Of a stretch of 64,000 nucleotides of DNA, positions 11,068-22,100 are shown one piece after another (the stretch's first letter is position 1; each line of letters begins with the position of its first letter). Both the position numbers and the translations under genes were made by a program. Below the pieces are notes generated by a model that saw only the letters and a program-made list of their open reading frames with translations, made no database searches and was not told the origin of the DNA. The stretch is from Trichomonas vaginalis G3 (lineage: Eukaryota; Parabasalia; Trichomonadida; Trichomonadidae), in assembly GCF_026262505.1 (NCBI RefSeq), contig NC_067205.1:27606556-27670555 (forward strand), in the 5' to 3' direction.

Positions 11068-12243
11068 TTAGAATAACTTCTGCTCTTGAAGGAAAGGAAT
11101 TGTATACCAGTCTGGAGCACCAATGAATTTAGCAACAGTTCCGTTTTCACTTACCATTATAAAACTATTTGCATCAACGGGAGTTGCACAAATTGGTCGA
11201 CTTCCGAATAAATTTCCTATATCTTCTGTATGTATTCTTTCATTGATATCTTCTGTATCAGTGATCCTGCATATCAAAGTATTGCCTGTTGAAGTTGTAA
11301 TTAAGAAGATTTCGTGGAATAATGGTCTGATAAATTCAAAATTAGAATTACTGAAGGAAACAGTTGCAAGAGGAATTAACTGACCAAAATTATAAGATAT
11401 TAGTGAATTATTTTCTGTACAAACAAGAGTTTTTGAATTGATCAAAGAAATATTTTTCAATTTTGCTGCTGATTTGATAAACTTTGCAGATTGTAGTACA
11501 ATTTCCTTTCCATTGATTGAGCAAAGGCTAATGTTATCAAAATTCTCTGAAACTGCAAAGAAATCCTTATTTTCAATGTAAATCAATTGCGAGTAATTTT
11601 GAGATTCTTGCTCGTTAGGTTTTTGGAATATATCGCCAAAAATGAGCTTTGATTGAGTACTGATAACCAAAACGAAATTCAAAAGAATTGAAGCTGTTGG
11701 AGGTGTTGGGGAAGATAATTCCCACAAGTTTTGTATATCTCCGTTAGATTTAAGCATCTGTGTTGAACAATCTTTCTTGATTAAAATGTAATTATCAACA
11801 TCAAAAGGAATAACATGAGAAATATCAGTTAGCTCTTTGTTAACTATTGTAAAACAGTTGGAATTTACAGTGATAATAGATAATATTCCGGTATCAAAGT
11901 ATAAAATAAATTTATTTTCGGCTGATCGCTTAAAATCGATAATCATGCCATATTGGATAATTTTATCGTAAAGAGGGGTTAAATTTTCTGTGGAATATGC
12001 GAGTAAATTTGTATTCGAAATAAAAACTACGATATTATCACTATTTTGTGTTGCAAATGAATAAACAGGGATAAAATTAAGCTTATCTCCGAATAATGCA
12101 TATGAAAACAATCTACCCATTGGTCTTTTCCATTGACTATCAATAGGTAAAGAATTCATATTATAAAAATGAACTAGAGAAGATAAAAAATTATTATTTA
12201 TATTCTGACATGCATTACCAGAAGTTGTTTTACTATCTTTCAT
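11068..12243 (-). CDS. Propeller-like protein of unknown function
   Basis: 391 residues from the first ATG (12241-12243); an upstream in-frame GTG is not taken as the start. The sequence is a run of short beta-prone segments separated by turns (NIVVFISNTNLLAYS, ILSIITVNSNCFTIV, LVCTENNSLISYNF, GNTLICRITD), the look of a WD40- or nucleoporin-type beta-propeller without clear WD signatures. There is no signal peptide or membrane segment. Propellers usually act as binding platforms; here that is only inference. It converges with the TVP23-like gene, and its promoter side lies about 0.5 kb from the left end of the MULE. Confidence 0.7.
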   Translation of the reverse strand: MKDSKTTSGNACQNINNNFLSSLVHFYNMNSLPIDSQWKRPMGRLFSYALFGDKLNFIPVYSFATQNSDNIVVFISNTNLLAYSTENLTPLYDKIIQYGMIIDFKRSAENKFILYFDTGILSIITVNSNCFTIVNKELTDISHVIPFDVDNYILIKKDCSTQMLKSNGDIQNLWELSSPTPPTASILLNFVLVISTQSKLIFGDIFQKPNEQESQNYSQLIYIENKDFFAVSENFDNISLCSINGKEIVLQSAKFIKSAAKLKNISLINSKTLVCTENNSLISYNFGQLIPLATVSFSNSNFEFIRPLFHEIFLITTSTGNTLICRITDTEDINERIHTEDIGNLFGSRPICATPVDANSFIMVSENGTVAKFIGAPDWYTIPFLQEQKLF

Positions 12244-12725
12244 GAGTTTTATCACTCGAAGTTGAAAATTAGGAACTCAAAAGGGGCTTTAAATTGTTCA
12301 AAATGTATTGCAGTAAATATTAAATGATTTACTCGCTTATTTTCATAGATGTTTTCATTCATAATGTTATTGGTCAAATTATATGAAGGTGTGCATTATA
12401 ATGGATGATATTAGTGATTGCAAGCTTGCAATTATTCTGATCTAGAACATATCTATCATTAACAAAAAAAAAGTATGAAAAATGTAAATAGAATATTTAT
12501 AAAATGCATCTATGCCTGATTCTGATTCTGCATATTGCTTTTCTTTTCTTTCTTTATTATGATATCTTTGCATTCAGCCCGACTTCAATAATAGCGGAAT
12601 TAAAATTCATTACGCTATCATGGTGCACTGTTAATATTGCAAACTAGAAAAATTATTCGAAGGACTTTCTACATGTAATTAAATGGTTTACTTTCTTGTG
12701 AGTTGCAATAATCTTGCTAATTAGG
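12244..12725. other. Intergenic up to the MULE target site
   Basis: Holds only the upstream region of the propeller-like gene. The 9-bp MULE target copy ATAGTTTTT follows at 12726-12734. Confidence 0.5.
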
Positions 12726-12734
12726 ATAGTTTTT

Positions 12735-12821
12735 GGGTCATTATTGATTTTGTAATTTAATCGTCGTCGTTATCGATTTTGTAATTTAATCGTTATCGTC
12801 TTTTTCTAAACGTGCATTTTT
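12735..12821 (+). repeat. MULE left terminal inverted repeat
   Basis: The inner 81 bases match the right end with one mismatch; the outermost 6 match poorly. The repeat contains two internal copies of ATCGATTTTGTAATTTAATCG-like sequence separated by CGTCGT, so the ends are themselves short tandem repeats, possibly transposase sites. Confidence 0.85.
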
Positions 12822-14001
12822 TGCTTTCGGAGCTATTGAACATACATTGGCCCTTACCAGCAATTGAAAACTATTTTTCATTATCAACAATTACATTACT
12901 CCGAGTTATTCATCAATCAATGAAAATCGGTATATAGTCCATACTTCAATTTACAATATTGGCAAGTCCAATTTCACTTGGCATATTTAACTCATATAGA
13001 AAAACCAGTTGGAATCGGCAAAATTATCTTTAATTCCATACATAAGAAAAAAAAATTATAAAGTTCTTCAATAATAGGAAACTAATAGTTTAAATAGATT
13101 TACAAGTATCGCCCATCTACTTTTGATATAATTCACATATTAAATGTAGAAAACTGGTTTAAAATAAATATTTCAAAAGTTCGAAAACGATTTATGAAAA
13201 AATAACGTGATGACATTTACTAAATTTGCTCTGTATTAAAGTATCGATGATAGAAAGAGCATATTTTGTAAATATTTCAAAAATATTTAAAAGTCGGAGA
13301 AATTGTATTGTAATGTACTATAATTATGTTACAAATCCGATTCAATACTAATCCTTCGCTATTGAAGTTGTTTTGAGAAGATATTCTCTAAATTCTTGAT
13401 AAATCTTTAAAATTTAGAGTAATCGTTTTGTAAACTTAACAAAACTAAAATGTATACCAATAGATTGGCATTTTCTACGTTTTCAAAGTGAGAGTGTGTA
13501 AATTCTTTTATCCTATTAAGGTTTTTAAAAAATTTAATTAACTTAATTTATATGATCTGAAATATATGACAAGTTAATATGGAGAATTCTTTCAACCCAA
13601 TTTCAATTTATTGAATTTTCTATTCGAATTCAAAAATTTTCCCAAGAAGAAAAAATAATTAGGAAATTTAATATGTTAATACATAAAATATTTTATTTAT
13701 TCAAAGAATTCAATTTTCTATTGGATCAAAAAACTTGTGTTAAAGTTCGTATTTTAAGATAACTATACTTTTAGAAGCTGTTTTTATTTTTTTCACCGGG
13801 ATTTTATTAATTTAATTCTTTCAAAATTTGAATCTTATTGTATATCACCGGACTATGATCATAATAGAGTTGCAATCTCTAATTATAGCCACATTAGTAC
13901 TCGTGGGTCGATATATCATGGGAGATACAAAATTATTTGAATTTTCTTTTATTTTTTTAAAAAATATTAAAAAAAGTAAATAAATAACTAACAACACAGC
14001 A
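12822..14001. other. MULE left non-coding arm
   Basis: 1.2 kb between the left terminal repeat and the 3' end of the transposase. No gene seen. A patch at 13850-13915 is locally rich in short inverted repeats but could not be assigned. Confidence 0.5.
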
Positions 14002-14323
14002 TCACTTTTCGTAAAATGCTTTAATCCTAGTCCTTTTTCCCCTTAATTTTTCAATCTCTCCCAGGTTGAAATTTATTCCGGGAATTTTTAAAGATGCTTG
14101 GTCAACATAAAATTTCATTAAATCTTCCACAGGAGTCATAAACTCTGAACATTTGAAGCGAGCATGAACTGCATCATTCAAATTTTTAAGAAGATTTTTG
14201 TTCGAAAAGTGATTCAATACGGTGATTACATGAATACAAGGTAATCCGTATAATTCGATGTGCTTACATGTGCATGAATATTGTGAATCTGACATAATTT
14301 TTACGCAATATGTATAGCGACCA
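14002..14323 (-). pseudogene. MULE transposase, C-terminal part with SWIM zinc finger
   Basis: About 97 codons reading SCTCKHIELYGLPCIHVI, a SWIM-type zinc finger (CxCxnCxH) as found near the C-terminus of MULE transposases. It is followed by a basic tail GKRTRIKAFYEK. The rest of the transposase lies 22.5 kb away on the same strand (36838-38368), beyond the inserted Maverick. The SWIM motif itself looks intact. The 5-bp duplication AAAGT at the break (14324-14328 and 36833-36837) shows that the split is an insertion, not a rearrangement. Confidence 0.85.
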
Positions 14324-14328
14324 AAAGT

Positions 14329-14989
14329 AGTTAGTATAACTAAGTCGTGTACTGTGGCACTGCGCGCCTCCGTACACCACTTAGCGGTTTTGACACTTTA
14401 CGAAACCGGTAACGTATATTTTACAACACAACCATAACACCAACTTAACCTTAAATATTTACAAAACCATCTGACACATAAATGATTTCACTAACGATTT
14501 CACTAACTACTTCACTAACGACAACACTAACTTAACCTTAAATATTTACAAACCGCCAACCACTAATGACTTCATTAATGTAAAAATAAACGTTCTCACT
14601 TACAAAAGTATTGCAACTCCTCCCATTGCTGTGCTTCACATAACAGCTCATAATCTTCTGACTCACTTTCTTCTTCATATAGGTCAAAATCACTGTCAAA
14701 ATGAATGTTAGTAAGTTTTGACAAAGCTAATGAAACACGTTTACCGTTTGTATCGTATGCTTGTATAAACTTTCCATTCTTCATTCCTTCATAAACGCTC
14801 AAACTAACTTTACCCTTTCTCCCTCGTATCTGATAGAATGTATTTTCACGAGGAACGAAGAACAAATTCTTGAACTCATGACCGTTGTAGTTTGTTATCT
14901 CAATAGTTTTCGTCATTTATATAAAAATAAAATAAAAAATTAATGATATCACCACCCTCACACGTATGAAAAACATAGCACAAAAATAA
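14329..14989 (+). repeat. Maverick left terminal inverted repeat (661 bp)
   Basis: By eye identical to 36172-36832 in reverse. It contains clustered TCACTAAC-type direct repeats at about 14485-14530, a likely recognition or replication region, and a complete small ORF. Confidence 0.9.
14596..14916 (-). CDS. Small protein encoded inside the Maverick terminal repeat (left copy)
   Basis: 106 residues, with no change from the copy in the other terminal repeat (36245-36565). It starts MTKTIEITNYNGHEF and ends in an acidic stretch (DLYEEESESEDYELL) and a short tail. The N-terminal 70 residues look like a small beta-rich fold. Function is unknown; I recognise no family. Its place within the terminal repeat means that every full element carries two copies facing inward, and that gene conversion between ends would keep them the same. 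Confidence 0.7.
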   Translation of the reverse strand: MTKTIEITNYNGHEFKNLFFVPRENTFYQIRGRKGKVSLSVYEGMKNGKFIQAYDTNGKRVSLALSKLTNIHFDSDFDLYEEESESEDYELLCEAQQWEELQYFCK

Positions 14990-15057
14990 TGTTTATGTTA
15001 GAATGTTAGATCTAACACGTTTTCTAACCTCATTTCTAACCTGTTGAATTCATTGCT

Positions 15058-15294
15058 TTATAACTCTCTTCCTTTCTCCAACTCTTCTAACTTCTTCTTA
15101 AGTTCAGCAATGTTGTCCTCATGAAGTTTAATCTTTCTCAAAATTCCTTCTTTATCTAATGGTTGCTTTATCTTTCTAAACTGAACTCTACCATCCTTCA
15201 TAGTATGAATGTAAAAACCTTCTGGAATAGTTCCTGATTTAATGTATTCTACCAAAAACTTTTGTTTCATTGCTTCAGTGACTTTATTTGTCAT
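15058..15294 (-). CDS. Small Maverick protein with C-terminal coiled coil
   Basis: 78 residues from the ATG at 15292-15294. The N-terminal half contains GFYIHTMKDGRVQFRK, a short beta-hairpin-like motif; the C-terminal 30 residues (LRKIKLHEDNIAELKKKLEE) form a coiled coil. A similar 'YxxxxKDGKIYVRKRK' segment occurs in the 142-residue ORF at 17435-17863, so the two may share a small domain. Function unknown. Confidence 0.6.
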   Translation of the reverse strand: MTNKVTEAMKQKFLVEYIKSGTIPEGFYIHTMKDGRVQFRKIKQPLDKEGILRKIKLHEDNIAELKKKLEELEKGREL

Positions 15295-15342
15295 TTCAAT
15301 CAAATAAAAATTTTAATATTAAATAAAAATAACGTTATTTTT

Positions 15343-15762
15343 TCAGTAAGGAAACGCAGGAGTTTTACGATTTATTTGAGGAGTAGGTTCTGGTTTAAAT
15401 GTTGGAGTCGGTTTAGGAGTTGACTTTTGAACAGGAGTTTGTACTTCCATAGGTTCAGGAGTCATTGAAGGTTTTGCTTGTGAAGGCGTTGGTTTTGGCG
15501 AAGGTGTTGGAGTTTGTTTAACTTCAGCTACTTCAGTATTATTTACAACATTTGCTTTATTTCTTTTCAACATCATAACTGCTCCTGCTGTAGCTAGCAA
15601 ACCTAGTGGGAGACCATATTTTATATAAGGACTTGACCAAATGCTATTTTTGACAGGAGCTGGTGGAACACCTAACCTTGGTGAGACTGCTCTTTGCCAT
15701 TGTGCAGCTCGTAAGAAATATTCAATACGTGCTCCATAATCGTTTGGTAAAGTTTGTTTCAC
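15343..15762 (-). CDS. Maverick protein with one membrane segment and Pro/Thr-rich tail
   Basis: About 139 codons; the start is uncertain. Residues around 50-65 (YGLPLGLLATAGAVMML) form a single hydrophobic segment followed by KRNK. The rest is a Pro/Thr/Lys repeat (TPTPSPKPTPSQAKP). It lies just downstream of the capsid candidate on the same strand, as small virion or membrane-active proteins often do in this family. The role is inference only. Confidence 0.55.
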   Translation of the reverse strand: MKQTLPNDYGARIEYFLRAAQWQRAVSPRLGVPPAPVKNSIWSSPYIKYGLPLGLLATAGAVMMLKRNKANVVNNTEVAEVKQTPTPSPKPTPSQAKPSMTPEPMEVQTPVQKSTPKPTPTFKPEPTPQINRKTPAFPY

Positions 15763-15831
15763 AGATGGTGAAGGTTCACGAGAGCTTGATGAAGAACTTA
15801 TTTATAAGCTTTAAAAATAAACGTTCATCCT

Positions 15832-17406
15832 TTATTCCTCACTGTCGTCCGTAGCTAAGTTATAGTCATCTAATCTTATTATGGGGATGCCATTAGCACG
15901 CACCTGAATGGCAAAGCAACAATCCCTCATAAATCCAATAAGTGGCTTTGGTACATTTTCGGTTGCTAGTTCAATAGGTCCTTTAACAGACAATTTGTAT
16001 GTTATTGGAGCAGTAGATGTTTGACCTTGCTGGAAGCAAAAGTCCACTTCTGTTGGAAAACCACATAAGAAATGTGTGTTGTCATAGCTATCCCATTTAT
16101 GTTCCACACTACCATCATCCACCAATGACCTCATAACATCTTCATTAAATCCTATCATATCATTGTTTGTATTGCAGGCGTTCGCAACCATTTCATAAAA
16201 TACAGGTCCATATGATTTTTCGGGTTCTGCAGGCATATTTCCATAAGCTCCCATGGAAAGCTGAAGATATTTAAACTTAGGGTTCTCAAAATTAACATAA
16301 TAGTTGTCTTTCTTTCTAAATAGTGCCCAAATACTTTTAACATTAATAGGCGTATAAGCTGCTGTAAATGTTGCACTTGAACTATCTGTATTCTTTGAGA
16401 ATGAACCGTCCATAGGAATCCAATCCATAACTTTAACAGGAAAACATAAAGCCTCGTTTGTATAATGTTCTACAAGTTCTGTATAAATGTTAGGGTCTAA
16501 AGAGAATGACTTTGGATGAATGAAACATTCATTAAAATCCATCTTTGTTCGAAATAGTTGCTGGGTTACAGTTGTAATAGTAACTGTTCCACTAGCTTCT
16601 ATTGCCTTCGTTATCATAGTGAATGGTTCATTCCATGGAACAAATTTATTTGTCGGTGGATTTGAATCTGAAGCAAATGCAACTTTAAGAGTTGGATTGA
16701 AAGCAATGATATCATTTACAGATATAGATGTGCATTGTAAGGCGTCGCTACTGAACTTTACTTTAAGCTGAATGTTTCCTGCAAAAGCTGGAATAAATCG
16801 AATAGCTTCTAATGGAAGGAATCTTCTAACAGGAATTCTTAAACGAAGCTTAAAATCAAATGATTTTCCTGCTGTAATTGGACCACTAACAATTTGTCCT
16901 GTTCTGCATGTTCCCGAATGACTCCATACATCTTCATGTCGAGTCTTTGAGAAAACATCTACTTTCTTTATTTGTTCGGTAGTTTGTGAGTTTGAAGTTA
17001 TATATGCTTCTTCTCGTGCGTTGTCTTGAGAATATACGATACGACCATTTGCAAGGATTTGATATCCAGCAACTGCATAGAAAGCGTCATCGAAACCAAT
17101 CCAAAATCCTGGTGGGTTTGTTTTATTGGAACCTGAACCAATTTCTTTATCTGCAATAAATTGACCTTCCATTTTATACGTAATGAATGTATTGTAAAGG
17201 TCCAACATATTTTCACCAGGAGGTGAGAGATTGAATGTTACCCATGTGTTATCTTTAGCAGTTCCAGGTTGTGATGGAATCTTTGCGTCAGAATATTTTC
17301 TATTAGTGTCACCAATTTGAACTGCATTGTCTATGATATCGAAATATGAGCGAATCTGATGAATATGCTCTGCTGGAGTAAATTCGTTTAGCTGTTCGTT
17401 CTGCAT
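15832..17406 (-). CDS. Probable major capsid protein of the Maverick
   Basis: 524 residues, the size expected for a double jelly-roll capsid protein of Polintons. It is beta-rich throughout with many aromatic and Gly/Pro turns (TWVTFNLSPPGENMLDLYN, RIPVRRFLPLEAIRFIP, YKLSVKGPIELATENVP), lacks a membrane segment and has no catalytic motif. The ATG is clear. It is the first large gene from the left end and is followed on the same strand by two small ORFs. The assignment rests on length, composition and position, not on a recognised signature; a structure prediction would settle it. Confidence 0.6.
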   Translation of the reverse strand: MQNEQLNEFTPAEHIHQIRSYFDIIDNAVQIGDTNRKYSDAKIPSQPGTAKDNTWVTFNLSPPGENMLDLYNTFITYKMEGQFIADKEIGSGSNKTNPPGFWIGFDDAFYAVAGYQILANGRIVYSQDNAREEAYITSNSQTTEQIKKVDVFSKTRHEDVWSHSGTCRTGQIVSGPITAGKSFDFKLRLRIPVRRFLPLEAIRFIPAFAGNIQLKVKFSSDALQCTSISVNDIIAFNPTLKVAFASDSNPPTNKFVPWNEPFTMITKAIEASGTVTITTVTQQLFRTKMDFNECFIHPKSFSLDPNIYTELVEHYTNEALCFPVKVMDWIPMDGSFSKNTDSSSATFTAAYTPINVKSIWALFRKKDNYYVNFENPKFKYLQLSMGAYGNMPAEPEKSYGPVFYEMVANACNTNNDMIGFNEDVMRSLVDDGSVEHKWDSYDNTHFLCGFPTEVDFCFQQGQTSTAPITYKLSVKGPIELATENVPKPLIGFMRDCCFAIQVRANGIPIIRLDDYNLATDDSEE

Positions 17407-17434
17407 GTATTTTACTTCGGATAAAAATATCTAT

Positions 17435-17863
17435 TTACTTCATTATTCTCAATCTTCTTCTTGGCATTCGTGGTGGAAGTTGTTTCTTGACATTTTCAAT
17501 GAACTGTACATTCTCTTTTGTCTCAACTTCTTTCACTGGTGGGTCAGGGTTCTTTGACTCGGTTTGTTTTTCAATGAAATTCACGAACTTTGCAATAAGC
17601 TCTTGGTTCGTTATTGAAAGTACATCTGGCTTCTTTTCTTCTGGTTCTATTGACTTTTCAGTTTGAACAGAAGGTTTTATATGGGCTTCGCCCTCGGTGC
17701 CATACACCTTAATGTTGTCGCTCTCTGCATTCGCTAATGGAACCTTTCTTTTTCTTACGTATATTTTACCATCTTTACTCTGACTTACGTAATAGAAAGG
17801 ATGTTGTATTCCTCTTGCGTCATTTAATATAATAGACTCTCGCTCTGATTTTGACAAGCTCAT
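17435..17863 (-). CDS. Maverick hypothetical protein, 142 residues
   Basis: It lies 28 bases upstream of the capsid candidate on the same strand, so the two are probably expressed together or from adjacent promoters. The N-terminal part has FYYVSQSKDGKIYVRKRK, resembling the 78-residue ORF at 15058-15294. The middle is acidic/Lys-rich and the C-terminus strongly basic (PPRMPRRRLRIMK). Codons around residues 55-62 (GTEGEAH) are made by a copy of the dispersed GC-rich hairpin repeat. Function unknown. Confidence 0.6.
   Translation of the reverse strand: MSLSKSERESIILNDARGIQHPFYYVSQSKDGKIYVRKRKVPLANAESDNIKVYGTEGEAHIKPSVQTEKSIEPEEKKPDVLSITNQELIAKFVNFIEKQTESKNPDPPVKEVETKENVQFIENVKKQLPPRMPRRRLRIMK
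17681..17701. repeat. Dispersed GC-rich mini-hairpin, copy 1 (inside a gene)
   Basis: Contains GGGC-TTC-GCCC followed by a worn second half. It is in frame within the ORF at 17435-17863. Confidence 0.55.
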
Positions 17864-17908
17864 TTTACATCGGTTAAAGTTTTAATTTTGTTTTTTATCT
17901 GCAGTCAA

Positions 17909-18169
17909 ATGACTCAGACAAGCTCTACGGACAAGACCCAGGGGGTCATAGATGTTGAAGCATTGAAGAAAGAAATTCGTGAGCAAATTTTATCCGAACT
18001 GAAGGAACAAAAACAAGAACAAAAGCCAGAGAGACCAAAGAGAAAACTTAGTGAAAAACAACTTGCTGCATTAGCTGCTGGAAGACAAAAGAACCCACGT
18101 TTGCTGACGAAGAAAGCTAGAGAAGAAGCTGAAGCAAAAGCTAAAGAAGCTGAAGCAAAGAAAGAGTAA
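17909..18169 (+). CDS. Small Lys/Glu/Ala-rich Maverick protein
   Basis: 86 residues from the ATG at 17909. Helical and highly charged: KEIREQILSELKEQKQEQK, a basic middle KRKLSEKQLAALAAGRQK and a C-terminal AREEAEAKAKEAEAKK. It probably forms a coiled coil; the basic middle could bind DNA or RNA. It is divergent from the minus-strand ORF at 17435-17863, with 45 bases between the starts, so a shared bidirectional promoter is likely. Function unknown. Confidence 0.6.
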   Translation: MTQTSSTDKTQGVIDVEALKKEIREQILSELKEQKQEQKPERPKRKLSEKQLAALAAGRQKNPRLLTKKAREEAEAKAKEAEAKKE

Positions 18170-18193
18170 ATGGTTTATTTTTATCCGAATTAA

Positions 18194-19051
18194 ATGTATA
18201 GACAAATACCTTTATCTGTTGCGTTCAGTAGTGAAAACCCTGACGTCAAAATAAAGGGGAACAGAGTAACGTTTAAGTTTCCAACAGACTGGATTGTGAA
18301 CATAAATGAAGAGAAGTACTTTGGCATAACATCTATGTATATAACACATGCATTTAGGAAAGTTGACTTTATACTTCAAGTCGAGATAGAAAATGACGAA
18401 CAGTCTTTAAGCGCCCAAAACATTCACATATACAAATACTTTAAAGACGATACAACATTGTTGCAATGTATGATTTCATTTAATGAAATGTTCGAGAAAA
18501 AGTTTAACATTGAAGTACAAACTTTACAGCCTTTGCGTGAGTTTCTTGCACAACTGAAAGAAGAAGGTAGTCAGCCACAACTTATAGACTTTCATTATGA
18601 ATTTAATGAAAATGAAGATGGAACACATGACTGTCAGTTTGTTATATATTCACCATTCAATGAAGTAGCTAAAAAGAAAGAAAATCCATTACGTATAAGG
18701 TTTCAAATCTCTGAACCCAATGAAGACTTCAAGAATGTTTTCAATTATGATGCAATGCTTCCGAGGAAAAATGAATTTTCAAAGATTGTAACACCTGGCA
18801 TTTGGGATAGAAAGCAAGCTATATTATATTCAAACTTAAGTAAGGGAGTTGAAAATGAGTTCATTGGTCATACAAGAACTTCACCACTTCCTAACCCTAA
18901 ATACTATAAATTAACTGGCTTCAATCGTGAGTTTTGGATAGACATGTTCTCCACTCATGACCATAACTGCCCAGTGTTCTTACCTCCAGACCATAAGGAC
19001 TGTCTCTACATTGAAGCACAACTCTTAAACTCTACCATCGCAGTATTGTAA
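18194..19051 (+). CDS. Maverick structural-protein candidate, 285 residues
   Basis: A beta-rich protein without membrane segment or catalytic motif. It begins MYRQIPLSVAFSSENPDVKI and ends LYIEAQLLNSTIAVL. The general look (short beta strands, FKFPTDWIVNINEEKYFGI) resembles the ORF at 33172-34002 (YEYPRHWVEYVGGEKAIEI). Both may be related minor structural proteins of the particle. It begins 24 bases after the small charged ORF on the same strand. The role is inferred from composition and context only. Confidence 0.6.
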   Translation: MYRQIPLSVAFSSENPDVKIKGNRVTFKFPTDWIVNINEEKYFGITSMYITHAFRKVDFILQVEIENDEQSLSAQNIHIYKYFKDDTTLLQCMISFNEMFEKKFNIEVQTLQPLREFLAQLKEEGSQPQLIDFHYEFNENEDGTHDCQFVIYSPFNEVAKKKENPLRIRFQISEPNEDFKNVFNYDAMLPRKNEFSKIVTPGIWDRKQAILYSNLSKGVENEFIGHTRTSPLPNPKYYKLTGFNREFWIDMFSTHDHNCPVFLPPDHKDCLYIEAQLLNSTIAVL

Positions 19052-19058
19052 ATGACCA

Positions 19059-19088
19059 CATGGGCTTCGCCTTGCCGCTAGCGGCTTA
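19059..19088. repeat. Dispersed GC-rich double mini-hairpin, copy 2 (between genes)
   Basis: GGGC-TTC-GCCT followed by GCCGCTAGCGGC, in the spacer between convergent genes ending at 19051 and 19156. Confidence 0.65.
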
Positions 19089-19155
19089 TTTTTATCACGA
19101 ATGACCTCATTGCTGACAAAAATAAATGACCTTATTATTTTTCTCATTCATGACC

Positions 19156-22100
19156 TCAGAACTTAAGCTTTCTTATGAATGAAGTCTTAGTCTGAATAGA
19201 AAAGTTAAACTTTTCAGCAAAGCAAGGACTAGAAGACTTACATAAGTCAAATCCAATCTCTTGACCATCATGAAGTGCTTTGTAAAGTTTCATAACACTG
19301 AACTCAGAGTCTTTGTCAAATTTTCCTTGCGGAACCATTAAACCTTTATCTTCATTGTAATAGCATTGTATAGCTTCAGGAAACATTTCATTAGCTGTTA
19401 AAGCAAGGACGTCTTGTTTGACACCTTTGCAACGTGCATGGAATGCAACTTCATTTAAATCGTTAGTGAGTAAGTCTATGTAAGTCTTCTTTCCACAAAA
19501 TATTGACTTGTATGCTAAACTTTGTTTTCCAGGTGTTATTTCTGCAAAGTCGCTATGAAATTGACCAAGGTTTTTACCAATGAGAACTCTTCCATAACGT
19601 TTCTCAAACTCTTCAGCTAAACGAGGGATATCTTCATTGTAGAGATGCATACTGTCGGTATCGCTATAAAAGATGTCCATTCCTAAGTCTTCAGCAGTAC
19701 AGAATACTTCACACATTATTCTCTTCGACATAGACAGAATGTTAACACCAAGTGGACAGAAGTTAAAGTGTCTGCAAATGCTTTTCGTTAGCTTGAAAAT
19801 AGTTTTATCTGAACCATCCAAACCTTCAAATTTAATGATATGGTTGTAGTTTCTGATGGCATATCTTATAGCATCTTTGTCATTTACTATGGTTATTTTT
19901 GACTCAATAGGAGATAGAATAGTTTTGCCATAAATACTGTTCAGAATGAGCTTTATATTTTCTTGCAAAGGATTTCCTTCTTTCTTATACTTTAACCTTA
20001 ACTCAAACAACTTCTTTACTTCATCTCTTATTCTAATATCTCTGTTTCCATCGTAATAGTATCCTTGCAACACTTCACATTTGACACCTTGATATTTTAT
20101 GAGGTCTTGTAATGTTATATGGTCAACATACATTAAACAGCAAGTGTTTGAACTTCTGGGAACGTTAAGTTCTGGATTTAGTTCAGGGTCACAAACTATT
20201 AAAGGAAAGTGTCTATGTATTCCAATCTCTGTTATCTTAATGAGAACAAAGAAGCCAGACATAAACTTTTCACCAATGGGTTCCTTTTGGTCGTCATCGA
20301 ATAAATGTCTCATGAGATACTCTGTGCTTAACATTTCTTTCTTCATAACCTTTGGAATACCTTCTAAAGTATAAAGTCTTGCTATAGCGGATGGATATAA
20401 TGAAACAGCATCGAAGTCAGCAATGAGTTTCTTTTTGCTCTTTTGTTTCATGTTATCTGACAACATACATCTTCCACCTTGAATGCATCTCGAAATAAAT
20501 TCTCTTGGTTTATTTGAGAGGTCATATAAATTTCCATTCGGGAAGTACACTCTGTTCTCAAACAATTTGTTAGCAATAGAACAAATACTAACGTAGTCAT
20601 ATACGTTTAAATCAAATTCTTTCAATATGTCATTGCGGAACTTAACAAAACCTTCTCTTAAAATTCTTACATCTTGTTTGCAATAAAATGTGCTATATTT
20701 TTCTAAGTCGAAGTGGTTCTCATCTATTCTGCAACCTTTGATGGAATCTATGTTTTTCATGAATGTATCTGCATCCCGGATAAACTTACATGCTTCAGAA
20801 ATGACACCAGTTCTGTTGTCATTTGCTAACAAAACACTGCTGTAGTAGTTGTATGGAAATACTTCTTTCGGTCCTGTTTGTAAGTTAAACATAGCAGGAA
20901 ATAGTTTAAGCTTCTTATTTATAACACTGTAAGAGTCTTTTATAATAATTGCCCTTCCTTTATATAAGCCAGTTATTTGCATTGTTCGTGAACCTTTAAT
21001 GATGGGAGTTCCTTTCACTTCTGTCATGTGTCTTAAGATGAAGTTTATATCATAACTGAGGTTATGGAAATATATTAAACTCTTGTCAGGAAGTCGTTCC
21101 AAAAATTCTGTTGCACAGTTCTGACCCCAAATGCTTTCACTCACTGAACCATCTTCACTGTCATAACAGATGTTAAAAGCTTTATGAAAGCCGTCTGTGC
21201 TACACTCAAAGTCAGCAAAGAAAACGTGCTCAGGAATGAACTTGCACTTATTTTTATTTACTTCTTTTGACTCGGCTTTCTTCTTCAGTTGTACACAATA
21301 CTTTGGAGCATATGTCAAATCTTTAAATGGTGCAAGGTTCTGTTTATATAAGTCAGTCGTATATGTGAAAAGTTCTCCATAAGAAATAGGTTCGAAATAT
21401 TTGCACTCCCACAATGTTTTCATAACATCCCATAGCGGTGTTGTTCTATCCATGCGAACTACATATTTATCTTCTCTCTTTGTATAAATCTTCATCTGTT
21501 TCTCAATGTTCATTCCACCACACTCCTTCAAGATTTCTATATAGTTGCGAATGAAATATGTTGTCATTGGAAGTCTTTCATTTAGCATGTAGTGGTCTTC
21601 AACAAGAAGTAAGTCAATAGTTCGAACAGTTTCACATTCTTTTGGTATGTATCTCTTTATTTCATTATGTCTTGAGTCATTGAAGTAACCAATGGTAACA
21701 TTAAATGCTATACCTGTTGCGTCAGAAATTTCTTGTACTTTACTTTGAGGAAAGTCTCTAACACGAATGACTTCTCTCATGTGGTCAATAGTTTCTTCAT
21801 TTACTCCAGCCTGAATGCAAGCATAAACGAAACAATTGTCTTCTGTCATAAGTGCTGCAGTTCTTTTGTTCAGTTCATTGAAGATTTGGTAGCGTTCAAG
21901 ATTTATAGGTAATGTGCAAAGATACTTCCAGAACTGACCGCTTCTCTTCTTATAAAACTTCTTTTCACCAAGGATTTCATTCCAGAAGTCATCTATATCT
22001 TGTTTATCTCCTGTTTGTTTAAGTCTGTTCAATAATCTTTTCTGTCTTTCTGTCAGTGTGCTTTCATCTCTATATGGTCTCTTTTTTGGTTTGCCTTTCT

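Noticed and set aside
15663-15854. Several 60-90-codon ORFs antisense to Maverick genes (also at 16520, 20099, 22436, 29059)
   Set aside because: They are shadows of the large genes on the other strand, with no features of their own.
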